From assembly GCA_963556255.1 (NCBI GenBank), contig OY744606.1:73984236-74048235 (forward strand): DNA of 64,000 nucleotides. Direction: 5' to 3'. Made by a program: the position numbers and the translations under genes. This document shows positions 1-10,200 of the stretch, piece after piece. This DNA comes from Allolobophora icterica. Its lineage: Eukaryota > Annelida > Clitellata > Crassiclitellata > Lumbricidae. Each line of letters begins with the position of its first letter. The first letter of the stretch is position 1. The notes beneath the pieces were generated by a model. That model was not told the DNA's origin, did no database searches, and worked only from the letters and a program-made list of their open reading frames with translations.

Positions 1-288
1 AGAACAAGAACAACAAGAACAAGAACAACAAGATGAGAAGTCCCTTAAGTTCGTCCAGATATGAAGTATTAGCGACTTCATTTTCTTGGCCTCGGCATAT
101 GAGGGCGGATGGTCAGTCCTCTCCCTCACCGTCTCATCTTCTCGCTGACATTGTACGGTCAATGTAATCATAATAGCTGAGTTTGCTAGGGGACGCAGGT
201 GAAGCAGAAATCTCCCAATTTCTGCCCTGATAGGGAATTGAACCCCAATCCAGCGCGCGCTAACCACTACACTATCGAGCTCCCCGAA
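1..288 (-). repeat. tRNA-derived SINE
   Basis: Read on the minus strand, the segment from about 288 to 225 resembles a tRNA 5' half with pol III boxes: a box A-like TAGTGGTTAGCGCG and a box B-like GGGTTCAATTCC. A tRNA-unrelated body follows, then a short-repeat tail (AAGAAC/AACAAG on the plus strand) at 1-31, where the window begins. Head, body and simple tail in that order define a SINE. It is not a functional tRNA gene, because the 3' acceptor strand is missing and the anticodon arm is degenerate. Confidence 0.7.
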
Positions 289-289
289 G

Positions 290-1510
290 TGACGTAAAAT
301 AGGTCTTTATTCTTAAAATAATGAATAATAGAAGTATTCAATAATAATTGAAGCGACGTAACAATAGGTCTTTATTCTTTTAATCAGAAAAATAAAATAT
401 TAATAATAGATTGCTTTCATTATAAAATTACGCACCAATGGGCCTTTCTTCGCCAAATTTAATTTTTAATATGACATGTTTTATAATTAAAGCTGTAGGC
501 ATTTTTATGAATTTAAGATTTTAATAATATAATTATGAGATGACGACACAATAGAGATTTATTATCAATATTTAAATTTTTAATAATGTATCTGTGTTTA
601 AATGTATCTAAGCACTTATATCGCGCGTTGTAAGAACCTTGCAAAGGCGCTGTAAAACGGATGGCAAAACGATCTAAAAAAGGAAAATTCTAAGTCTGAG
701 TAATTTGGAGCAGTAAAGTTATAATTTCAAGTGATGGAAGACTGTTCCATGAAGACGGTGAGTACAGAAGGACTTCATTGTCCCGGACGACGAGTTGTGC
801 ATCAAGCCCGGAAATGTCGAATTGATTTTTTTATCATTACGAAAATTTTTAACGCGCGCATTGTCACACAGAAATGCGAATCTGAGATTTGTAACATAAT
901 CAAAGTGACGTAATTATGGGCCTACTCCATATTTTGAAAATGAACTTATCTATACATATAATCTATTAATATAGTTTCCTTATATGCAAATTTGTCTGTC
1001 GAAAGACGCTCCGTCACAAACGGCTTCTGTTCTATTGTGAAACAGAAGCCGTTTGTAATGCCGTCTTGACGACGGTCGTCTTGACGACGGCAATCAGAGC
1101 ATTTTAACAAACGATACATTATAGGCCTATAATGATACACTGTCGTCACGTCATAATTTATGACGGGTTAATACACTAGTATCCATATAGTGTCCGTCTG
1201 TCGGGGGACGATACGTCACAAACGGGTTCTGTTCTATTGTGAAACATAAACCGGTTGTCTAGACGACGGCGGTCTTGGCGACGGCGATAACCAACGATAC
1301 ATATAGGCCTATAATATGACGTCATAATATGACGGGCAAATAGACTAGTATAGTAATAGATTTGTATCATAATCAAAGTGACGCAATAATAGGCTAGTCT
1401 ATATTCTCAGAATCAACTTATAATTATAACAATGGATTTGTCTCATAGTTGAAATGACGTAAGGATAAGCCAATACAGACGTAACAATAGGTATACTAGA
1501 ATTGTTATAT
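290..1510. repeat. degenerate array around a GACGTAA motif
   Basis: Variants of a phrase like GTGACGTAACAATAGGTCTTT recur near 292, 352, 428, 538, 904, 1376, 1452 and 1477, often followed by an AT-rich TTTATTCTT-type stretch. Spacing is irregular and copies are diverged, so this looks like an old satellite or repeatedly broken tandem array. No coding capacity is evident. Confidence 0.5.
946..1350. repeat. two tandem ~200-bp copies with a hairpin core
   Basis: Two adjacent copies share the sequence around CACAAACGG..TTCTGTTCTATTGTGAAACA, the GACGACGG repeats, an ATAGGCCTATAAT palindrome and the ATGACGGG end. The first copy holds a perfect 14-bp inverted repeat (1018-1031 with 1041-1054, 9-nt loop). 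In the second copy the stem is mutated. Open frames on the minus strand here arise from the repeat and are not genes. Confidence 0.6.
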
Positions 1511-2511
1511 TTATAAAAACGTTAGCAAACTTTAAACTAGTAACAAAAGATATATCCAATACTTTAAGTGGCGTAAGAAATGTGTTTATGTAATAATTTA
1601 AACGAATTAGCGATAGATCAATCCTCATACTTCAAACGACACAATGAATTTCTTCATAGTTTGAATAACGTCGCTTCATGCACGAGCAGTCATCACCCGA
1701 TCACACGTATTGCCACAATGCTGAACAACCTTACCGGTACTTCAGCTGTAGTGACCCAATGTGTGCATTAATCTTGGCTGGGCAGTAGGTCGAAACTCGA
1801 TTCTGGCCATTCTGACGTCATCTGTGGGACACGCCCGACACGGTATACCCGCGTTGATGCATAAACGCATGCATGTCTACTGTCTAGCGTCGCCAGTTGG
1901 TGGGGGTTTGATATACTAGGTAGTAGAACGTATGTAGTGCACCCTACATGTAAGGTAGTTGACTCTCGTGTCCTGTAGCAGATCGGTTCGTGTCGTAATG
2001 TAGATGAGAACGTTATCGGCGCGTCCCTATGACGACCGGGCGGAGCAATGAGCATCTCTTGTGCTCGACGACCAGCTCGGCCCCAGGCAGATGGCCCAAA
2101 GAAAGACTAAGACAACGCCCAGCAGTAGTCGATGAGTTTATTCACAAGTTAAAACGATGAGCTCGCACTACTGGTTCTTCTGTAACTCGTGACAACTCTC
2201 TACCTTACATGTTAGGCTCAGCCTCTATTTATGCAGTCAAGTCGGTCGGTTGGGTTACTCGCTTACTCACATAGCTACGTCTGTCCATCCCTCTTTCTGT
2301 CTCTGTCCGTATTCGTCTTTGTCCGCCTGTGTATCACTGTCCACGTGGCATGTAGTCAGTTGCTCAGCATGCTCGTACTACAGGCTAATTGGCGTCTGTG
2401 TGGTCTTGAATTTATGCATCGGTTTGTCAGTCTGCGTGGTCATGAGTGCATGCCTCCATCAAATACCCGTGTCATTGAGTGCATGCTTTCCAATGAATAT
2501 CTGACGCCATA
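1511..2511. other. no recognisable gene
   Basis: Mixed sequence with short open frames on both strands but no family I recognise. A C/T-rich part (about 2230-2350) contains CTGTCC/GTCTGT-like simple sequence. This lies upstream of the first duplicated unit and has no clear paralogous copy in the window. Confidence 0.4.
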
Positions 2512-2777
2512 GAAGTAAGTAAGTAAGTATGTATGTTCTTTATTGAACCGCTTGCAGACGCACTGCGGCTTACATAACACGAGCATGCGAAACGAGGCGC
2601 AATAAACAAAATAAGGGAAATAGATAAGTAAAATAATGATAAATTGATGATGATGAAATTAGGTTAGATTTAAGTAATTAAGTTCGGGTTAGATGTATAA
2701 CATTCTAGTGATGAAACCCCTACGGGTTATCTTATCAGAACTGGGGATTTCGCGGTCATGCAGACGGGGGCGGAGAT
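2512..2777 (-). mobile_element. LINE 3' end with (AAGT)n tail
   Basis: On the minus strand this ends in CAATAAAGAACATAC followed by a (CTTA)n tail (plus strand AAGTAAGTAAGT at 2515). It is closely matched by 11674-11943. The phrase around the polyadenylation signal (GCGTCTGCAAGCGGTTCAATAAAG) resembles the end of the + strand LINE at about 62340-62395, so both are probably 5'-truncated 3'UTR pieces of that Jockey/CR1-like family. Confidence 0.6.
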
Positions 2778-2819
2778 CAAGACTCAACCACTCAAAGACT
2801 CAACCACCAAAGTCAACCA

Positions 2820-3169
2820 CTACACATGGAAATACACATACGTACATAAGCATGTGCATACCAACATACTTATATACATACATACATGCACGTATGTATA
2901 GATACACACACTTACGCTATATAAATGTATTGCCCAGTAGGTTCCGGCCATACAGAAGTTAAAAGGAACACCAATTGCTTTGGCCTATTCAGTTTCAAGA
3001 GTTTGTCACTGATATACCGGTACACTAAAAATCAACTTCAGCACACTGAAATATTGCATACTGCATGCATATTACACGCGTGTGTGTGTGTGTGTGCGTG
3101 CGCGCGCGCGCGTGGGCTATTGTACATTGCCATCTGTGGATCAATCAAAACTTTGTCTGCATGCTGCTA
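2820..3169. repeat. ATAC-type and (GT)n simple repeats at the unit I boundary
   Basis: Imperfect ACAT/ATAC repeats at about 2825-2915 are followed by sequence around 2920-3070 that recurs at about 22850-22930, 31480-31590 and 43500-43560. A GT/GC run lies at 3078-3113. This marks the left edge of the first duplicated unit. Confidence 0.55.
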
Positions 3170-5370
3170 GGCAATTAGTAATAATCACATCAAAAGAAAC
3201 AACATGGACTAGTAAGAGATATATGTCTTGACTTCAGTGACGTGAAATCTGCGGCAGAAAATCAGGATCATTAATATCGCATCAATTTATAACAATAAGT
3301 CACTGCTCATTGTTTCAGTTGAATACTTCCTTGAAGATAAAGACCTATCACACGGTGAATACGTGTCACCATAAATTTAGATTAGAGACTTCAACGGACT
3401 CTTGACGCTGACAAACGCTTGGCTTTGAAAGTTAGTTTGTTAATTACATGTTTGTAGCTTTAACATTAGTTAGTTAGTTGATTGTATTTTAACCTTAACT
3501 TTGCAGAGAGCCTCTTCAAGAAAAACCCCCGGAGAGGTACTTCAACTCGTCTGATACGTAGCTGATAGTTAAAGATATATAGGTAGTCATAGTTAGTTCT
3601 CTGGATATTTATATACTGCATTCTAAAACTTCTCAAAGACACTCCTGACCAGTCTAAATGATTAAGTAGTTCAATGACAACGGTTTTTTCCATCTAAAAG
3701 CAGGATGCGTCGGTCGCACACGTATAACGGAACCAAAGTAATCTCTAACATGTCAGTTCCTAGTTGAAGATTGACGACAACTGAAACACATGGTTACACT
3801 CACCGACTGCCACCCCCTGGATTGATTGTGTCTACATATATATGTATAATATTGCGCAGTGGTTAGAAAGAGCGAGAACTGCGTCACTGCCGTGGAGGGA
3901 TTGACGACTCTGGCCCAGTCTTTAATAATCACACCAGTGGTAAGCACTCCTCTTTTAAATGTTTGAATCCCGTTGGGCAATTTCACTTCAAGCATAGACT
4001 AATATCTGCTGTCATAATAAATCCCCTATTCTGTCTAATCGACAGTGTGATTTGTGCAACAAGGACATCTGTAGAGAGAGGAAGAAATTGTCTCCCAAAT
4101 GGAGGATTACACGCATAGCTATTCCGGAAGTTTGCGCATTATAAACATTTGACGAATTCTTTCTGCCCATAAACACCAAGTTCAGTCATGCAGACATCAG
4201 ACTGTCTGTACCGATTTGCATTATGTTGGATCACCAAAAGGTACTATTTCATCGATTGATGCTTGGTCATTATATTGGCGCACTTAATAAATGCGTTGTT
4301 GTAGTGACTAATAATAATTATATTGCGGAGGACGAGGCCTGATTTTTCAGACATTCCATAACAGCTCCTAGCATAATTTGTTTAGACTCCTGAGGGATTA
4401 CATGTACCTCGGATAAAAAATAATAATATCAATTATAAAAGTAATAATAGTAATAGTAGTAGTAATAAAAAATAATTGTGATAAAAATAATAATAAATTA
4501 TTATATATGTCACTGACAACCAAACCAAAAAGGTAGGATGCACATTGGAGGGAGACTGATACCCTGTCATCTGCAGGCATAGTAGTGAGGCTGGATGACA
4601 GCGGACAGACCGCAGTTATATATAATGATAATAATATTATATAGAATCTCCTTCTTCGACGCAGCCTGCCATTGTATCCCACCACGTAGTACAGTTATAA
4701 TATATAGTCCTGGAGTGCGCACATCTGGAAAAAGAGAAAAAAGCATGGTGACATACAAACTAAAGGGAGATGTGGTCCAGAATAAGTAATTTACGGGCGT
4801 CATTTATTGACGGCCAATTAATAACACTACAATATTCTACTTATACTACAATTAACCTTATCAACAGCTAATAAACGATGGGGACATGCACACGACGTAT
4901 TGATTAATATTTACCGGATCATCTAAGACAAGTCTAAGCATGGTTTGTCTATGGTGCGTCTTCTTCTTTTACCAGGTTTAAATAACGAGAATAGGATACT
5001 GTGGACATCCTGCAGTGTAGTTAGCTCATATGTCTTGTCAATGTCAATCATCTGGAGTGTGCTCAAATGCATTTCGGCGAAGTACGTTGAATTGAGCCAT
5101 AATTACATCAACTGCTGATATCTGATATCACTATAATCGCATTTGGCAGGTATATAACTATGAGCTGTCAGTTATTAATCGTCTTTCTTCGATAAGAAGA
5201 TTTACAGCGACAGGTCGCTTCTTATTCGCAAGAGGTCGCTAAAATGAACGTGCTCCAATTCCCCATTCTCTTTCGGAAATGCAACGATAGTTTCTCGTTT
5301 CTGTAGACCCATAGTTGTTAAATGCCATGCTGTTCTAAGTAAAATACAAAATATATATGATATTCGCATA
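3170..5370. other. upstream duplicated block, unit I
   Basis: Non-coding block that recurs in the same order at about 22980-25630 (unit II), 43640-45085 (unit III, left part only) and 54620-56560 (unit IV). Diagnostic phrases include GACTTCAACGGACTCTTGACGCTGAC, CACTCACCGATTGCCAC and the 'GGAGGGAGACTG' and 'GACAAGTCTAAGCATGG' segments. Open frames here are not preserved between copies, so I do not call genes. It may hold distal regulatory sequence for the downstream gene, but that is inference. Confidence 0.6.
4322..4430 (+). mobile_element. 3' tail fragment of the TAA-associated LINE
   Basis: Contains GCGGAGGACGAGGCCTGATTT and later CCTGAGGGATTACATGTACC followed by a run of AATAAT. The same two phrases occur on the minus strand at 40600-40750, and the second also at 17190-17225 after a LINE C-terminal fragment. 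TAATAATAAT precedes the fragment at 4308-4320, so it is flanked by TAA repeats on both sides. Confidence 0.55.
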
Positions 5371-5387
5371 GTTGGTTTATAGTGGAC

Positions 5388-5653
5388 CAGTGTTTAATCT
5401 AGACGTCTTTGGGGGGAATGTCCCCCAGGATTTATGTCCCCCCCAGAGGCCAGCAATATTTCAATGCAGAGAAAAGTATAAAAAATCGGACGAAGGACTA
5501 AAAAAAGGTCATCAACTTTTTTTGGAAGATGAAATTAAGGAAAAGTCTGAAAAGATGGATGAAATTACAGAAAAAATCTTGTGGTGTTAATTCTTTGGTC
5601 CCCCCAGAAACCTTGCTTCCCCTCCCAGAAGAGGGGGACTAGATTAAGCACTG
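5388..5653. mobile_element. hAT-like MITE with TSD
   Basis: A 266-bp element with terminal inverted repeats CAGTGTTTAATCTAG / CTAGATTAAGCACTG, flanked by a direct repeat ATAGTGGAC (5379-5387 and 5654-5662; 8 bp expected for hAT, 9 bp match here). Unit II has the uninterrupted site around 25606-25628. The 72-codon open frame inside is a by-product of A-rich sequence. Confidence 0.85.
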
Positions 5654-5662
5654 ATAGTGGAC

Positions 5663-7090
5663 AAGTAGGCAAAACTTACATAGCTGGGCAGAAGAATGCT
5701 TGGTGAAAGGTCAAGAAGGAGCCATGCAAGGACCAGAGTAAAATCTAGCCTTGAAAGTGACTTGAATGATGATTGCGAGTTACCAAACCGATCTTTTGTT
5801 ATGGACTCTTTCATGTATGCGTAGCATAAAACTTAAAGCGCATCATTCCACGATTGTTCTAAGCTTAAAAGCAAGACGTCAGTAGGCTAATAAGAACAGT
5901 GTAAGGAAGATTGGACTAATTATGGAACTAGCAAACAGTGTATGAAAATATGATGAAAGGCTTGTATTCTGTGGTCGTGAATAAGCTGATGCTTCGCGCT
6001 TAACTTAGAGTAGCGCTTTAGAAATTTGGAGTTAACTATTACGATTACGATCTGAAAGTGAATATGATTTAATGCCTATCAAGTTAATCCATAGACTACG
6101 CCTTAAATTTGAATCAATTCGCGTATACTAAGTTTACAAGTAGGCCTAACGTTATTTAAAAAAATTGCAATTAATATGTAGTTTATATTTGCACTGATTT
6201 TATTTAATCTTAGGGGCCTAATATTGTCCAAATTAGAACTGCGTGTTTGTTTAGGGCCTATAGGCGAGCGCTTTTTGGAGGTGTTGACGCTATAAAATGA
6301 TTTTTTACATAAAATTGCAATGTAGGCTAATGGACGTGAACTTGAAAGATATTTGTTTACTCGTTTTTCTTTTGACGTTCTAAATAAAGTTAAAATACAG
6401 GAAAACGGAATGATGATAACGTTCGTAACATTTTACAGTTTATATATAAAGTCTGGTTCAAACTGCAGTTTCACCTAATTATGTGATCGTTGAAATATAT
6501 AAGTAGCCTTTAATTAATGTTAGGCAAATGCTAACATTTTACAAAAGAGGTGAAGAAGGTAGCAAAGAGGAGCGATAACTAAAATAAATAAGAAATAACC
6601 AAGTAGGCCTAAGCATCTAGGACGACACTATAGAAATGTAAGCTATAGAGATCATATTAGGTTAGAATCGAACGCGAACCATTAATTGCATAGATTGAAT
6701 CTTGGTATCCAGCTACTCTTCACCTGTCGACTGAATAACCACTTCATACATTAGCATTTCTATGTGACTTTACGCATGTTAAAAATGTTCCTACTAGTAC
6801 AAATACCACTATTACTACTTTTCTTCTACTACTACTACTAGTACTACTAAAACTACTGCTAGTAAAAATAACAATGAGTTAATTACGCAGCGTATAACTA
6901 ACAAATAACTTTGATCGATTTATCTTATAGATAAAGCCTGTCGTATTGCTATCATAAATTCATCAGTTGTAAAATCATTTCGTTTAAAGTGATTCTTGAA
7001 ACCTTCTTAACTTCTTAGACCTATAATCAACTGTTAATACGAGTGCTTATTTACGGCACCATAAATTAGAAGATAGGCCTATCATAAACC
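5663..7090. other. intergenic, unit I, no gene seen
   Basis: AT-rich sequence between the upstream block and the gene 1 promoter. Around 5985-6060 there is a segment (AATAAGCTG.TGCTT.GCGCTTA, ending in GCGCTTTAGAAATTT and ATTACGATTACGA) that recurs near 33046-33130 and is probably an old SINE tail. A short CTA/ACT-type repeat at 6815-6865 corresponds to the long (CTA)n array in unit II. Confidence 0.45.
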
Positions 7091-7096
7091 AGATGA

Positions 7097-7105
7097 TATA
7101 TAAAA
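7097..7105 (+). promoter_or_regulatory. TATA box of gene 1
   Basis: TATATAAAA lies 123 bp before the gene 1 ATG. The same element occurs at the same distance in gene 2 (123 bp) and gene 4 (121 bp), inside a conserved segment ending in AATCTGATCTTTCAG-like sequence. This supports a shared core promoter with a 5'UTR of about 90 bases, assuming initiation about 30 bp downstream. Confidence 0.65.
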
Positions 7106-7219
7106 GATGCTCTGAAAGGACACGGCCGCATTGTGTAGTTAACTTTGAATGCGATTGAATCTGATCTTTCAGTTCATCCTTGCGAACTAATAATTGTGAA
7201 GCTGATACACTCGATCGTC

Positions 7220-10200
7220 ATGAAGGTCGTATACAGTTCCATGAATGTGTTGTCCCTGGGGCGAGGCTTTTCGCAGATTTCGGGGAAACTCAGATATCTT
7301 CTTTTTGTTTCTTTCTTTGTGGCCATTGTTTTCTGTTCCAATGAGGTCGAAAATCTACAAGAAACTGTGGAAAGAGTAAGAAAATATTGAATAGTAAACC
7401 TAATAATTGCAATTCACTTAAACAGATTTCTTATTAGGTTGAATTTAAGTGTAATTTAATTAGTGGCTTCTATAGCACCTGTGTCTAATGCACAAAACAT
7501 CAACCTATGGAGCACCAAATACTTAAAAGTTAGGTGGATAAGTAAACTGTAAAAGGTGAGTCTTTAGGTGACGACAAATTAAGTGACACAAGAGACCGAG
7601 AAGAAATAAGAGATTGAGGAAAGGTGTTTGAACAATTAGGTTCTGAGACCAAAAAGGTCGTCCGCCAAAACGTTGAACTTCAGGTCTGTTTTAGGTTCTG
7701 TTTCACGGAATTGATAACATAATCTTTTCTTTCCAGTTTATCTGCAAACACATTTCTGCAAATATGAAATTGAATTACCTTTCCTATTGTCATACCATTT
7801 TCTGTTGTTTCCTTGCACGTTGCATATTGAAAATTTGCGTTTATGGTTAGTCGTGTACGCCTCAGCGTGTTCAGTTCTGCTCGTTATACGTCTCGTTTGC
7901 AGTTTATCTTAGGCTTTATCTAGCCTCTTCTTTGAAGTACCTCTAAATTCGGTTTGTGGATTCGCGGTTGTTAATTTTGGTCGGTTTGGTTAACTGACCG
8001 TTGTTAAATTAGATGAAGTAGGCGCTATTGAACGCGTTTTACGCGCTGCCGGCCAGACGTGACCTTGGACTGTGTGACGTCATTGATTTTGGTTTACAAG
8101 TCTACGTGTTCACTTGGATGGTTATACGTTTACTTTGACTGCTCTATCACTGAGGGAACCGACATTCTTCCCTCAGTGATAGAGCAGTCCAATTGTGAGG
8201 TGTGAAGATGCCTAACACGTACACAACACAACCACTCCTTCTACTTCGCTCGCCAACCTAACACCTCTGTCGCTGTCTTTGGAAGACGTTATTCCATGCT
8301 CAGATTGATGCCCGGCTGCTTATCGCTCATCCTTCAACATGGTCACTTCATCTCCATCTGAAAAAATCTGCATCCTCTTCGGCGCCTTCCATTCCGGCCT
8401 CCAGCTCTCATTCGGGTCCTGATGGGCTGGCTGTCCTGATCGGCTTAATTATGGTTATCATATGGGTATCATATCATATCATTATCATATCATACATTGG
8501 CGCCGACTTTTTGGGGGCCTTGGGTGCCAATGCACCCAGAGAAAACGTTCAGTGGGGGCCTGGCCCCCAGAAGAATTCGGACCGCAAATTCAATTTTTTG
8601 GGGGTATTCCTAAACAAAAGGTCGTCACATCTTTTCGGCGGATGAATTCCTAAAAAAGTCGGCGGATCCAGGGGGCCAATCCGGCCATGGCCCCCATTTA
8701 AAATGTTTATATGTTTACACATGCAGTAGACGACAGTGTGATTCTCCTTACAGATTTTATTTTAGTTACAGTTACAGTTATAGTTAATGGTTTTTCATTT
8801 TAGTTATAGTTACAGTTATAGTTAATATTATTTTTTAGTTACAGTTATAGTTATCGTTAACGATATCATTTTGCTTTCGTTAACGAAAACATTTTCGTTA
8901 CCGTTATCGTTAATGAAAATCACACTGAATTATGAAGACGCGTTACACAATAATTTGCTTAGAGCTTTGACGAATGGGTGCATTCAGCTTCATGAATACA
9001 CAGCGCTCCATATTCATCGACATCCAAGGCGAACATAGTAATCATTTTGCTTTCGTTAACGGCTGTATTTTCACGTTCTCACGTTAGTTGATATTGCACT
9101 TTTTTTTTATCGTATTAACGAAAACAGCAATGAATTTTCGTTAGTGTTATTTTCGTTATAGTTATAGTTATAGTTAATGATATTTTTTAGTTATAGTTAT
9201 AGTTATCGTTAACGAAATCATTTTTTGTTCGTTAACGAACATTTTCGTTATCGTTAACGTTAACGAGAATCACACTGGTAGACGATGACTAAAAAAAAGG
9301 TCATCACTTTTTTCGGAGATGATTTCCTAAAAAAAGTTTCTTTGGACCTTTAACACATTTATAAACCTTCTGGATCCGCCTCTGACTGGCACCCAGAGAC
9401 AAAAGCAAAAGTCGGCGCCTATGATATCATATGAAATTATATAATATGACCGATATGGGTATTGGGTAACCATATTCCGAAAAGAAGACAAATACACTTT
9501 CTAAACGCTTAATTTACATGATAACAGATTTTTTTATAACTAAAACACATGTTGTAAGTTTACGTAATCTACATTCATTCCAAATTGAATACAATTTGAA
9601 ATATCTTAAATCTGAACAGAATATCAGAGAAGCGGATTTTCTCAGACTGAAGAGGGAAGTCATTGATGCCCTAAAGACTGAAAAAAGAAGCGAGGAAAAT
9701 TATGGTTAGACAACTGTGTATTGTAAAACTAAAGAGCTGTTATGAATATATTTTACTATTATATTGTTTGTTTCACTATAGCAATAATTATGCCTTGTTC
9801 ATAGAACAGAGTGGGCATTTGGTTGTCAGATATGGTAATGTAATGTACGTAATGTAACTGAACGTTTCTTTAGCGCATTCCGGAAGGTCATCCTTGACTA
9901 CAGAAAGCTCTAGCAAAGTTAGAATATACTTCAAGCGTGAAGTCTGATAATAAAGTTTGCTAACTAAACGTTTAACTAAAAAAATCAGCAATACGCAACT
10001 ATTTTCCGCAGTAAACATTGAACACTGTCAGCAACTCAACGCGACGTTTACTTACTTATTAACACTTGTGTTAACCCTGCCTAGAATACAGTTTGTAACA
10101 AGGCGCAGTGTCAATAACGCATTTTTCTTTGCCTTTATTATTCCTTATAATATTGTGTGAGTTGAGTCTGTAGCAAAGATTTGAATTAAAGGCTACATCA

